A stretch of 64,000 bases of DNA from an uncultured Bacteroides sp. (GCA_900556845.1 USQO01000001.1:1-64000); one strand, 5' to 3'. Counted from the first letter of the stretch, positions 51,193-60,104 are shown. Notes: generated by a model not told the origin, from the letters alone. A program made the numbers and translations.

Positions 51193-52743
51193 ATGAAACT
51201 ATATAGCAAGCTTTTCTGCATGGCCCTGCTCTCGGCAGGACTTCTGTGCCCATCGTGTGTGGGCGACCTCGATGTAACTCCCATCGACCCGAGTACGAAT
51301 ACCGTGGACAAGGCGCTGACGTCGCAGGCGGACTTCGAGGCGTTTCTGGCGCAGTGCTACACGGGTCTGGCTACCAGCGGCTCGTACGGTCCGAACGGCG
51401 ACTCGAACATTTCGGGCCTGGACGGCGGACAGAGCCAGTATTTCCGCGGCATGTTCCACCTGAATGAGTATACTACGGACGAGTGTGTGGTGGGTTGGAA
51501 CGACCAGACCATCCAGGATTTGCATGGACTGAGCTGGACGGCCTCGGATACGTTCATCGCTGCGCTGTATTACCGTATTTTCTATCAGATTTCGATGTAC
51601 AATGAGTTTATCCGCCAGGCACGGGCTACGTCGCTCGAGTTTGCCGAGAAGGAGGTGTACATTGCCGAGGCACGGGCGCTGCGGGCACTGTCATACTATC
51701 ATGCTATCGACATGTTCGGCAGTGTACCGTTTGCGGACGAGACGGCGGCTGTGGGTTCGCAGAATCCGCCGCGCATCGAGCGTACCGAGCTGTTCACGTG
51801 GCTGGAGACGGAGCTGAAGGACATCATCGACAACAGTGCCCTGCCGCAGGCGCGTACCAACGAGTACGGACGCATCGACAAAGGGGGTGCCCGCATGATT
51901 CTGGCCAAGCTGTATCTCAATGCCGAGGTGTACACGGGTACGGCTCGCTACGAGGAGTGTGCGCAGGTGTGCCGCCAGCTGGTGAACGACGGCTACTCGC
52001 TGCACGGCAAGTATGCCGAGCTGTTCATGGCCGACAACCAGCGCTGCACGGACGAGGTGATTTTTGCCGTGGAGCAGGACGGTATCAACACGCAGAGCTA
52101 CGGAGTGACCAACTTCCTGATTTTTGCATCGTGCGGCGGCAAGATGGACCCGGCTTCCATGGGTATTTCTTCGGGCTGGGGCGGTATCCGCACTACGCCG
52201 GAGTTTTATGACTCGTTCCAGAACGGCGACGCGCGCTGCCTGTTCTTCACAACCGAGCAGCAGAAGGAGATTGACGACATCGCCAACTTCCAGCACGGCT
52301 ATGCGTTCATGAAGTTCACCAACATGAAGAGCGACGGCACGCCGGGTTCTTCGCTGGGTTTCGTGGATACGGACTTCCCTGTTTTCCGCTATGCGGACGT
52401 GCTGCTGATGCTGGCCGAGTGTGCCAAACACGGGGCGACTTCGGTGACTGAGGCGCAGGGTCTGGCTTATCTGAACGAGGTGCGCACCCGTGCGGGACTT
52501 CCGGCGCAGGGCAGCTATACGCTGGACGACGTGCTGCGCGAACGTGGCTGCGAGCTTTACATGGAGGGCTGGCGACGCTCGGACCTGATCCGTTTCGGAC
52601 GATTTACTTCGGCCGGTTATCTGTGGTCGTGGAAGGGCGGCGTGAAGGCCGGAAAGGGTGTGGAGGATTTCCACAATCTCTTCCCTATCCCCGAAAAGGA
52701 CCTGAACAGCAATCCTAATCTGGTGCAGAATCCGGGATATTAA
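51193..52743 (+). CDS. susD: SusD-type starch-binding outer-membrane lipoprotein
   Basis: A 516-residue surface lipoprotein with lipobox Cys22 (LLCPSC). Acidic residues just after it (CVGDLD) fit surface export in Bacteroidetes. The helical TPR-rich SusD fold is seen, with the diagnostic GGQSQYFRGMFHLNEYTTDEC segment. Trp in VVGWNDQ and in ISSGWGG sit where B. theta SusD has its starch-binding tryptophans, so starch is the likely ligand. It closes over SusC as a lid. It starts 21 bases after susC. Codon use is of the GC-rich type. Confidence 0.94.
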   Translation: MKLYSKLFCMALLSAGLLCPSCVGDLDVTPIDPSTNTVDKALTSQADFEAFLAQCYTGLATSGSYGPNGDSNISGLDGGQSQYFRGMFHLNEYTTDECVVGWNDQTIQDLHGLSWTASDTFIAALYYRIFYQISMYNEFIRQARATSLEFAEKEVYIAEARALRALSYYHAIDMFGSVPFADETAAVGSQNPPRIERTELFTWLETELKDIIDNSALPQARTNEYGRIDKGGARMILAKLYLNAEVYTGTARYEECAQVCRQLVNDGYSLHGKYAELFMADNQRCTDEVIFAVEQDGINTQSYGVTNFLIFASCGGKMDPASMGISSGWGGIRTTPEFYDSFQNGDARCLFFTTEQQKEIDDIANFQHGYAFMKFTNMKSDGTPGSSLGFVDTDFPVFRYADVLLMLAECAKHGATSVTEAQGLAYLNEVRTRAGLPAQGSYTLDDVLRERGCELYMEGWRRSDLIRFGRFTSAGYLWSWKGGVKAGKGVEDFHNLFPIPEKDLNSNPNLVQNPGY

Positions 52744-52770
52744 GGGTTATTTTCCGTCAGGACGGTTGCA

Positions 52771-52794
52771 CGGGCTGCCTCATGTGCAGACCCG
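52771..52794 (+). promoter_or_regulatory. Hairpin in the susD-susE gap
   Basis: CGGG and CTGC (52771-52778) pair with GCAG and CCCG (52786-52794) around a 7-base loop, with one bulged A. There is no T-run. It is possibly an RNA processing or decay barrier. Confidence 0.5.
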
Positions 52795-52813
52795 GCGCAC
52801 CGGTGGACGGCGG

Positions 52814-52868
52814 TAACTCGATAACTCCGATAACTTCAAGTAACTCCGATTAACTTCTTCAATAACTC
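52814..52868 (+). repeat. Six degenerate TAACTyC repeats upstream of susE
   Basis: Copies start at 52814, 52822, 52831, 52841, 52851 and 52863 and alternate between TAACTC and TAACTTC, with a period of 8-12 bases. They fill most of the susE leader, ending 21 bases before the ATG. The function is unknown. Confidence 0.8.
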
Positions 52869-52889
52869 TACCTTTAAAATCTAAAAGTA

Positions 52890-53999
52890 ATGAAACTAGC
52901 ATACAAAAGTTTTCTGTTCCTTGCGCTGGCACTGGGAGCCACGGCTTGCAGCGAAGTGCAGGACCCCGTTTACAATGTCAACAGTGCTTCGGCTCCTGCT
53001 CTGCAGGAAATAGGCGGCAGCTACACGCTGCAGGAGGGCAATGAGGATTTCGCCACTTTCAGTTTCTCGAAGGCCGACTTCGGCATCCAGGTGGCTGTGC
53101 AGTATCTGCTGGAGGCTTCGCTCAGTGAGGATTTCGCTACCGTCAAGGAGGTGATGGCGGGGGCTTATCCCGAAGGGGGCTTCGTGCTTCCGGCTTCGAC
53201 CCTCAACTCGGCACTCATCGGCATGGATGCCGTGCCCGAATCGCCAGCGACGGTGTACTTCCGCGTGCGGGCGGTGGTGAACAACCTGTCGTCCAAACCG
53301 ACGACGATGGTGCTCGTGTCGAACGTCATCAGTACGCAGGTCACTCCATACAGCACCGTGAAGGAGTATCCTAAGGTTTGGGTAATCGGCGACTACTGCG
53401 GATGGAACCACAGCGCTACGCAGTTCCTTTACAGCTATGCCGAGAATACCACGTACACCGGCGTAGTGGACTTCGGTGAGAAGGCGGCGGCAGGCTTCAA
53501 GATTACGGGCGTGGGCAGCTGGGACGACAGCACCATGAACTGGGGGCTGGACGGCAATGCGGCGGCTCCGGAAGCAGAGGCAGGTTCTATCCAGCTCATC
53601 GCCGACGGCGGATCGGGCAACATCGGCTGCTACTCGCACCGCTTCTACCGCTTCTCGCTCGACACCAGCTCGCTCCTGCTCACCAAGGACCTGGCGTTCG
53701 ATACCTTCAGCATCGTGGGCGAAGCCGGCAGTCAGGTGAACGGATGGGGCAAGCAGGATGTCGAAATGCAGTTCGACCCTGCCACACAGCGCTTCTATGC
53801 CGACGTGGAACTTGCCGACGGCGCTATCAAGTTCTATGCCGACAAGGACTGGAGTGTAAGCTTCGGCTCGGCTACGGCGGGTATCCTCGACTCGGGTGAC
53901 AACATCAGCGTATCGGCTGGAAAATATCGCGTATACGTCAATCTGAACAATCCTTCGGAAATGACTTACGAGCTTAGCACAAAAGATTTCGGCAAATAA
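52890..53999 (+). CDS. susE: SusE/SusF-family starch-binding lipoprotein
   Basis: A 369-residue lipoprotein with lipobox Cys20 (LGATAC). An N-terminal Ig-like SusE domain spans about 25-150. Two tandem starch-binding modules follow, the first at about 165-270 (VWVIGDYCGWNHSATQF) and the second at about 275-369 (FSIVGEAGSQVNGWGKQDV). B. theta has two such proteins, SusE with two modules and SusF with three; only this one is present here. It should bind starch at the cell surface to raise local concentration. The gene follows the TAACTyC repeat leader and precedes the pullulanase. Confidence 0.88.
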   Translation: MKLAYKSFLFLALALGATACSEVQDPVYNVNSASAPALQEIGGSYTLQEGNEDFATFSFSKADFGIQVAVQYLLEASLSEDFATVKEVMAGAYPEGGFVLPASTLNSALIGMDAVPESPATVYFRVRAVVNNLSSKPTTMVLVSNVISTQVTPYSTVKEYPKVWVIGDYCGWNHSATQFLYSYAENTTYTGVVDFGEKAAAGFKITGVGSWDDSTMNWGLDGNAAAPEAEAGSIQLIADGGSGNIGCYSHRFYRFSLDTSSLLLTKDLAFDTFSIVGEAGSQVNGWGKQDVEMQFDPATQRFYADVELADGAIKFYADKDWSVSFGSATAGILDSGDNISVSAGKYRVYVNLNNPSEMTYELSTKDFGK

Positions 54000-54017
54000 T
54001 CTGTTGCCGGTCTGGAT

Positions 54018-54078
54018 GCGGGCCGTGTTGCAGAACGGCGGCGGCATGCGACTGCCACATCCGGGCAGCATGGCCCGC
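54018..54078 (+). promoter_or_regulatory. Hairpin in the susE-pullulanase gap
   Basis: GCGGGCC (54018-54024) pairs with GGCCCGC (54072-54078) around a structured 47-base interior. GTTGTTTTAT follows. It may be a weak terminator or attenuator lowering pullulanase expression relative to susE. Confidence 0.5.
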
Positions 54079-54114
54079 GTTGTTTTATCTAATACCTTAA
54101 AAAAGCGAATATCC

Positions 54115-56109
54115 ATGAATCTATTCAAAAAATACGGGTTTCTGCCCCTTATAGCGGCGGCGTTGGGCTGTACCGACGGCAGCCGGCCGACCGACTTTTC
54201 TTCGTATCCTACTTTCAGCGGTCCGTGGCAGGAAATGACCTACTCGCCCCGTCAGACCGACTTCATGCTGTGGGCTCCTTCGGCTCAGGCGGTAAGGCTT
54301 CATCTGTACGACCAGGGCACCGGTTCGGCTCCACTGCAGACCATCGACATGGCGCGTGCCGACAGCGGGCAGTGGAAACTGTCGGTTCCGCAGGACCTGG
54401 CCGGAAAGTTCTATACGTTCCAGATCCGGCATCAGGACAAATGGCTGGACGAGACGCCGGGTGTTATGGCCAAGGCGGTGGGCGTCAACGGTCGCCGGGC
54501 AAGTATCCTCTCTCCCGCCGATGCCAATCCCGAGGGCTGGGAAAACGACCGCCGTCCGGAGCTGAAGCAGTTCTCGGACATCGTGCTGTACGAAATGCAT
54601 CACCGCGACTTCTCCATGGACAGCCTGTCGGGCATCCGCCACAAGGGGAAATTCTTGGCGCTCACCGAATCGGGTACGGCTACCCCCGACGGACAGAAAA
54701 CGGGGCTGGCGCATCTGCGTGAGCTGGGTGTGACGCACGTGCATCTGCTCCCATCGTTCGACTTTGCCTCGGTGGACGAGAGCCGTCCCGACAGTGCGCA
54801 GTACAACTGGGGCTACGATCCGCTGAACTACAACGTGCCCGAGGGCTCTTATGCTACGGACCCTTTCACGCCGGCCACCCGCATCCGCGAATTCAAGCAG
54901 ATGGTAATGGCACTGCACGAGGCAGGTATCCGTGTGGTGCTCGACGTGGTCTATAATCACACTTACAGCGCCGACGGCAGCAATTTCAATCTCACCGTGC
55001 CCGGTTACTTCTATCGCCAGCTGCCGGACGGCTCGCTCGCCAACGGTTCGGGCTGCGGCAACGAGACCGCCAGCGAACGCGAGATGATGCGCAAGTTCAT
55101 CGTCGAGTCGGTTTGCTACTGGGCGCAGGAGTATCACATCGACGGCTTCCGCTTCGACCTGATGGGGATACACGATATCGCCACGATGCAGGCCGTCCGC
55201 CGGGCACTCGACCGCATCGACCCGACCATCTTCATCTACGGCGAGGGCTGGGCAGCATCTGCTCCGGCTTATCCGGCCGACAGTCTGGCCATGAAAGTGA
55301 ACACCCTGCGCATACCGGGAGTGGCCGCATTCAGTGACGAGCTGCGCGACGGCCTGCGCGGAAGCGTAACCGACGACAAGGCGAAGGCTTTCATCGCCGG
55401 CGAGGCAGGTCACGAAGCCGCGGTGATGTTCGGCATCGTAGCCGCACTGCCGCATCCGCAGCTCAAGGACAGTCTGGCGGGCTACCCCACCCCGTGGACG
55501 CAGCAGCCCGCCCAGATGATCAGCTACGTGAGCTGCCACGACGACCACTGCATTGGCGACCGTCTGCGCATCACCCTACCCGATGCCGACGAGAAGACCC
55601 GTACAGCACTCTACAAGCTGGCTCAGACGGCGGTAATGACATCGCAGGGCGTACCGTTCATCTTTGCCGGCGACGAGGTGATGCGCCACAAGAAAGGCGT
55701 GAAGAACTCGTTCTGCAGTCCGGATTCCATCAACACCATCGACTGGCGCAACAAGTCGCTGCACCGCGATGCATTCGACTATACGGCTGCGCTTATTGCC
55801 ATGCGTAAGGCGCATCCAGCCTTCCGTCTAGGCAGTGCCGAGAAAGTGTATCAGCATCTGGAGTTCCTGCCGGCAGAGCAAGAGCTGGTAGTGGCTTTCC
55901 GCATCAAGGGGCAGCCCGAAGGTGAGCCGTGGAAAAACATCACGGTGGTGCTCAATGCCGGAAAAACGCCGGCATCCGTAAACGTGCCGCAAGGCAGTTA
56001 CCGTGTGGTGTGCCGCGACGGCCGTATCGACTGCAAGAAAGGACTGGGACAGCTCAGCGGCTCGAAGCTCACCGTCGCTCCGCAGTCGGCGCTCATCGTG
56101 CATCAGTGA
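54115..56109 (+). CDS. pulA: Type I pullulanase, GH13 with CBM48, lipoprotein
   Basis: A 664-residue debranching enzyme that hydrolyses alpha-1,6 links in pullulan and amylopectin pieces. It has lipobox Cys19 (AALGC), a CBM48-type N-domain at about 45-140 (DFMLWAPSAQAVRLHLY), the type I pullulanase signature YNWGYDP at 230-236, and a GH13 barrel with Asp348 (GFRFDLMG), Glu377 (YGEGW) and Asp476 (SCHDDH). It occupies the position of the SusG amylase in B. theta. Start at the ATG at 54115 with the lipoprotein signal; the open frame runs up to 54004. It is the last gene of the sus unit, with a terminator after it. Whether it faces outward is uncertain. Confidence 0.9.
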   Translation: MNLFKKYGFLPLIAAALGCTDGSRPTDFSSYPTFSGPWQEMTYSPRQTDFMLWAPSAQAVRLHLYDQGTGSAPLQTIDMARADSGQWKLSVPQDLAGKFYTFQIRHQDKWLDETPGVMAKAVGVNGRRASILSPADANPEGWENDRRPELKQFSDIVLYEMHHRDFSMDSLSGIRHKGKFLALTESGTATPDGQKTGLAHLRELGVTHVHLLPSFDFASVDESRPDSAQYNWGYDPLNYNVPEGSYATDPFTPATRIREFKQMVMALHEAGIRVVLDVVYNHTYSADGSNFNLTVPGYFYRQLPDGSLANGSGCGNETASEREMMRKFIVESVCYWAQEYHIDGFRFDLMGIHDIATMQAVRRALDRIDPTIFIYGEGWAASAPAYPADSLAMKVNTLRIPGVAAFSDELRDGLRGSVTDDKAKAFIAGEAGHEAAVMFGIVAALPHPQLKDSLAGYPTPWTQQPAQMISYVSCHDDHCIGDRLRITLPDADEKTRTALYKLAQTAVMTSQGVPFIFAGDEVMRHKKGVKNSFCSPDSINTIDWRNKSLHRDAFDYTAALIAMRKAHPAFRLGSAEKVYQHLEFLPAEQELVVAFRIKGQPEGEPWKNITVVLNAGKTPASVNVPQGSYRVVCRDGRIDCKKGLGQLSGSKLTVAPQSALIVHQ

Positions 56110-56143
56110 TTGCCCAAAGGATGAAATCCCGTATAGAAACAAA

Positions 56144-56175
56144 AAAAGGATTACTGCTCACGCGGTAATCCTTTT
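56144..56175. terminator. Bidirectional terminator after the pullulanase
   Basis: AAAAGGATTAC (56144-56154) pairs with GTAATCCTTTT (56165-56175). The A-run before and T-run after let it stop both the pullulanase and the convergent anti-sigma transcript. The rest of the 174-base gap is AT-rich and holds nothing else I can name. Confidence 0.85.
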
Positions 56176-56283
56176 CATATTGAGTTAGTAATTAATTTTG
56201 AGAGAATTGAAACTTCACAGCCTCGTTTTAATCTTTCCGTTTAATAAGCACTAACTATTTATATAAAAAAGCAAATGAAAATG

Positions 56284-56760
56284 TCAATTTATATCCTGTC
56301 CTTTGTGCTTGTCCGGTAATGCCTTCAGCTTTGCCGAATCGACAGGGACAGAAGTTTCGCACGCTACCTGCGGGCCGTCGCTGGTACTCTGCAATGCGGC
56401 AGGTATCTGTGCCGGCTGTACGACATCGGCCGTACCCGACTCCTTGAGCAGCGCACATACCGAGAAGATAGCTACAATGAGCGCAGCCGCCCTGCCTACC
56501 GGAAGCAGACGCCGATAAAGCGTAAGCCTTGCCGCCTTCACCGCAGGCTGTTCTACACCTGCCAGCACACGCGCCTCGAAACCGGCATCGGTGCCCACTT
56601 TCTTCTCGTTTTCCAGACAGACAAACAGCGCCTTGTAACGCAACAGATGCGCAGGGATATGTTCCTGCTGGAAAAACAGGCGCAAGATGCGTTCCTCCTC
56701 CAGCGTGGTGCTGCACTCCCAGTACTTCTCAATCAGTTGTTCGATGTATTTACAATCCAT
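56284..56760 (-). CDS. Probable single-span anti-sigma factor
   Basis: A 158-residue protein with a charged cytoplasmic part at about 1-85 (CKYIEQLIEKYWECSTTLEEERILRLFF), one membrane helix at about 88-104 (RAAALIVAIFSVCALL) and a short periplasmic tail. It overlaps the upstream ECF sigma gene by 11 bases. The overlap, order and topology are those of an anti-sigma factor, though there is no zinc-binding HxxxCxxC motif and no FecR domain. I recognise it only as a conserved Bacteroidales type; the call is mainly contextual. Confidence 0.65.
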   Translation of the reverse strand: MDCKYIEQLIEKYWECSTTLEEERILRLFFQQEHIPAHLLRYKALFVCLENEKKVGTDAGFEARVLAGVEQPAVKAARLTLYRRLLPVGRAAALIVAIFSVCALLKESGTADVVQPAQIPAALQSTSDGPQVACETSVPVDSAKLKALPDKHKGQDIN

Positions 56761-57265
56761 ATCTGTCTATCTCGTTAAATCTTTTTCGTATCCGGAGCCT
56801 GGCGCGGTGCAGTTCCACCTTTACCTGGTCTTCCGAAAGCTGCATTACCTCGGCAATCTGCCGGTAACTCATTTCCTCTACCTCCCGAAGATGCAACACG
56901 GTACGCTGCCTGAACGGCAACTGCCCGATAAGCTGTCTGACCAACTGTTCACGCTCGCGCTCCTCGAGGTCGGCATCGGGCACCCGTGTATCGGGAATTT
57001 CTGCGGCACGGTCCTCATCCTCGCGGCCCTCGTTGCGTATCTCCGAACGCCGAAGACTGTCGATGGCCATGTTGCGGGCTGCCGTCCAGCAGAAAGCCTC
57101 GGCTTCCTCACGGTGCTGCCAGTCGTCCTGCTTGCGCCAAGCCTTCACCAGCGTTTCCTGCACGATATCCTCCGCTTCCTCGCGGTTCATCGTCATGCGC
57201 AGGGCCAGCCTGTAGAGCTTGTCCTTCAGGGGCAGAATATGTTCGCGGAAACTTATTTTCTGCAT
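56750..57265 (-). CDS. ECF RNA polymerase sigma factor
   Basis: A 171-residue extracytoplasmic-function sigma factor. Region 2 is at about 15-75 (YRLALRMTMNREEAEDIVQE, FCWTAARNMAIDSLRR) and region 4 at about 108-165 (LPFRQRTVLHLREVEEMSYR, LSEDQVKVELHRARLRIRK). A TTG start at 57298 is possible, but the ATG at 57265 (MQKISFREHIL) gives the normal length. The anti-sigma-like gene follows with an 11-base overlap, so the pair is translationally coupled. It lies downstream of argB on the same strand behind a terminator-like hairpin, so it probably has its own control. Confidence 0.92.
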   Translation of the reverse strand: MQKISFREHILPLKDKLYRLALRMTMNREEAEDIVQETLVKAWRKQDDWQHREEAEAFCWTAARNMAIDSLRRSEIRNEGREDEDRAAEIPDTRVPDADLEEREREQLVRQLIGQLPFRQRTVLHLREVEEMSYRQIAEVMQLSEDQVKVELHRARLRIRKRFNEIDRYGL

Positions 57266-57278
57266 GCCCTTTATAAGT

Positions 57279-57314
57279 AAAACGGACGGGGATAGCAAAA
57301 GTTACACCCGTCCG
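57279..57314 (-). terminator. Terminator between argB and the ECF sigma gene
   Basis: On the minus strand CGGACGGG (57307-57314) pairs with CCCGTCCG (57283-57290), followed by TTTTAC. It lies 9 bases after the argB stop. The sigma gene begins 14 bases beyond it. Confidence 0.7.
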
Positions 57315-57323
57315 CCGATTTTT

Positions 57324-58103
57324 TTATTTTTTTATCACTGTACCTCCGCCGCGGCCCAGTTCCTCGGCTGCGGTGATGATAACCTTTTCCACGCCTCCGG
57401 CTACTGCAGCCAGCGCATTCTCGAGCTTGGGAATCATGCCCCCACCGATGATGCCCTGCTGTACGTACTGGCGGAAGAGCTCGGGCGTGATGACCGGAAT
57501 CACACTGTCGTCATCGTTCTCGTCCATGAGCACACCCTTCTTCTCGAAGCAGTAGACCAGCGTCACATCGAAGTGAGATGCCAGGGCCAGCGCCGTCTCT
57601 CCGGCGATGGTATCGGCATTGGTATTGAGCATGTGTCCGGCACCGTCGTGCGTCAACGGAGCCATCACAGGTACGGCACCCTGACCGAGCAGATGGCAAA
57701 GTACACCGGCATCTACGCGCTGCACATCGCCCACAAAACCGTAATCAACATCTTTAACGGGACGTTTCACCGAGCGGATGACATCCATGTCAGCTCCTGT
57801 AAGACCGATGGCTTTCACACCTGCTGCCTGCAAACCTGCCACAATATTCTTGTTCACAAGTCCACCATACACCATAGTCACCACTTCCAGCATATCCTTA
57901 TCTGTCACGCGGCGGCCGTTCACCATCTGGCTTTCGATTCCCAGGCGGGCTGCTAGCGCTGTAGCCGAGCGTCCCCCCCCATGCACCAGGACACACAGTC
58001 CGTCCATGTGTGCAAAATCATCAAGCAGGCGCTTCAACGAATTAGGATTCTCCACAATCTTGCCGCCCACCTTCACTATCGTCAGTTTCTCTTTCATCGT
58101 CAT
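57324..58103 (-). CDS. argB: N-acylglutamate kinase
   Basis: A 259-residue amino acid kinase that phosphorylates N-acyl-glutamate, the second step of arginine synthesis. Lys11 and the glycines of KVGGKIVEN, then HGGGRSATAL (41-50) and the MNTNADTIAGETALALA block form the substrate and ATP sites. In Bacteroides the physiological substrate is reported to be N-succinyl-glutamate instead of N-acetyl-glutamate; this may apply here but cannot be read from the sequence. It lies 67 bases downstream of speA. Other arg genes are not adjacent, although an argE-type gene lies at 9.1 kb. Confidence 0.92.
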   Translation of the reverse strand: MTMKEKLTIVKVGGKIVENPNSLKRLLDDFAHMDGLCVLVHGGGRSATALAARLGIESQMVNGRRVTDKDMLEVVTMVYGGLVNKNIVAGLQAAGVKAIGLTGADMDVIRSVKRPVKDVDYGFVGDVQRVDAGVLCHLLGQGAVPVMAPLTHDGAGHMLNTNADTIAGETALALASHFDVTLVYCFEKKGVLMDENDDDSVIPVITPELFRQYVQQGIIGGGMIPKLENALAAVAGGVEKVIITAAEELGRGGGTVIKK

Positions 58104-58170
58104 AATTTGCTGTCCGGAGCAACCGTGCCGGCGCGAGTGGCAGACACGGTTCTCCGGCTGTGTTCTGTTA

Positions 58171-60063
58171 TTATTCCAAATACGTATATCCGTACAGACC
58201 CGAACGGTAATTGGCCAGGAACTCCTTACCTTCCTCGAGCGAGATACGTCCCTCTTTTACCGACTTCGTAACCCACGTCTCGAGCGTACGCACCAGCTTC
58301 TTCGGATTATACTGCACATAGTCCAGCACCTCGGCCACCGTCTCGCCGTCGATTACCTGATCGATACTGTAGCCCTTGTCCGTTACCGACACGTGCACGG
58401 CATTGGTATCGCCGAAGAGGTTGTGCATGTCGCCCAGGATTTCCTGATATGCCCCCACGAGGAACACCCCGATGTAGTACGATTCCTTCGCCTTGATGGT
58501 ATGCACCGGCAAATCGTGCGACACGCTGCGCGACGAAGCAAAGTTGGCAATCTTACCGTCAGAATCGCAGGTGATGTCCTGCAGCGTAGCCGTGCGGTCC
58601 GGCCGTTCGTCCAGGCGCTGGATAGGCATGATAGGGAAAATCTGGTCGATAGCCCAAGAGTCTGGCAGCGACTGGAACAGCGAGAAGTTACAGAAATATT
58701 TGTCGGCCAGCAGCTTATCCAGCTTGCGGAACTCATCGGGCGCATGCTTCAGGCCCGAGGCAATCTGACTGATTTCACGCGTCACCGACCAGTACATACG
58801 CTCAATCTGCGCCCGCGTCTTGAGGTCCACAATACCGTGGCTGAAGAGATCGAGCGTTTCCTCGCGAATCTGTTGTGCATCGTGCCATGCCTCGAGCATA
58901 CGGCTCTGGTTCAGGTTGTCCCAGATGCCATACAGTTCGCGCACCAGTTCGTGGTCGTCCGGAGAGACCTCGAAGCTCTCGTCCATTTCAGGCAGCGAAG
59001 CCGTCTCGAGCACCTCGAAGATAAGCACCGAGTGATGCGCCGTAAGCGAGCGTCCGCTCTCGGTGATGACATTGGGATGCGGAATGCCGTTCTTGTCGCT
59101 GGCATCGACCATGATAGACACCGAATCGTTGACATACTCCTGAATGGAATAGTTCACGCTGCTCTCACTGGTAGACGAGCGCGTGCCGTCGTAATCCACT
59201 CCCAGACCGCCGCCAATGTCGACAAACTCCACGGGGAAACCCATCTGATGCAGCTGCACGTAGAACTGCGATGCCTCGCGCAACGCCGTCTTGATGCGGC
59301 GGATCTTGGTGACCTGGCTGCCGATGTGGAAATGAATCAGCTTCAGGCAATCCCTCATATCCTTCTTCTCGATAAAGTCCAGCGCCTCGAGCAGCTCGCT
59401 CGACGTCAGTCCGAACTTGCTGGCATCGCCGCCGCTTTCCTCCCACTTGCCGCTTCCCGACGAAGCCAGCTTGATGCGTATACCGATGTTGGGCCGCACG
59501 TCCAGCCTCTTGGCCATGCGTGCTATCAGCTTCAGCTCGTTGAGCTTCTCCACCACTAGGAAGATACGCTTGCCCATCTTCTGCGCGAGCAGTGCCAGCT
59601 CGATGTAACTCTCGTCCTTGTAGCCGTTGCAGATGATAAGCGAGTCCGAATCCGTGTTAATAGCGATTACCGCATGCAACTCGGGTTTGCTGCCCGCCTC
59701 CAGTCCCAGGTTGAATTTCTTTCCGTGGCTGATGATTTCCTCCACCACCGGCCGCATCTGGTTCACCTTAATGGGATAAATGATGAAGTTCTGTCCGCGG
59801 TAGCCATACTCCTGCGCCGCCTGGCAGAAGCAGTTCGAGATTTTCTCGATACGGTTGTCCAGAATATCGGGGAAACGCACCAGCATGGGCGCCGTGACAT
59901 CCCTGAGCTGCAGCTCATCCACCAGTTCCTTCAAATCCACGGCCACACCGTCCTTACGGGGCGTGACCACCACATGACCTTTCTCGTTGATGCCGAAATA
60001 CGACACACCCCACCCCGTGATGTTGTAGAGTTCCTCCGAGTCTTCAATACGCCATTTTCTCAT
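58171..60063 (-). CDS. speA: Biosynthetic arginine decarboxylase
   Basis: A 630-residue PLP enzyme that turns arginine into agmatine for polyamine synthesis. The PLP lysine is Lys99 in YPIKVNQMRP. The glycine-rich phosphate loop is VDIGGGLGVDYDGTRS, and HFHIGSQ is the fold-III signature. The length and the C-terminal helical region match the bacterial SpeA family and not ornithine decarboxylases. It lies 41 bases after aroK. A near-consensus -7 box (TAACTTTT at 60092-60099, minus strand) may add its own transcription. argB downstream makes and speA uses arginine, so the neighbours meet at the same metabolite. Confidence 0.95.
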   Translation of the reverse strand: MRKWRIEDSEELYNITGWGVSYFGINEKGHVVVTPRKDGVAVDLKELVDELQLRDVTAPMLVRFPDILDNRIEKISNCFCQAAQEYGYRGQNFIIYPIKVNQMRPVVEEIISHGKKFNLGLEAGSKPELHAVIAINTDSDSLIICNGYKDESYIELALLAQKMGKRIFLVVEKLNELKLIARMAKRLDVRPNIGIRIKLASSGSGKWEESGGDASKFGLTSSELLEALDFIEKKDMRDCLKLIHFHIGSQVTKIRRIKTALREASQFYVQLHQMGFPVEFVDIGGGLGVDYDGTRSSTSESSVNYSIQEYVNDSVSIMVDASDKNGIPHPNVITESGRSLTAHHSVLIFEVLETASLPEMDESFEVSPDDHELVRELYGIWDNLNQSRMLEAWHDAQQIREETLDLFSHGIVDLKTRAQIERMYWSVTREISQIASGLKHAPDEFRKLDKLLADKYFCNFSLFQSLPDSWAIDQIFPIMPIQRLDERPDRTATLQDITCDSDGKIANFASSRSVSHDLPVHTIKAKESYYIGVFLVGAYQEILGDMHNLFGDTNAVHVSVTDKGYSIDQVIDGETVAEVLDYVQYNPKKLVRTLETWVTKSVKEGRISLEEGKEFLANYRSGLYGYTYLE

Positions 60064-60104
60064 TTCTCGTTACGATACACTATATATTAAAAAAGTTACA
60101 GAAA

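Noticed and set aside
54121..55548. 475-codon minus-strand frame inside the pullulanase
   Set aside because: Shadow of the pullulanase frame in GC-rich DNA, with no recognisable domain.
57778..59559. 593-codon plus-strand frame opposite argB and speA
   Set aside because: Same effect of high GC. argB and speA on the minus strand have full family motifs.
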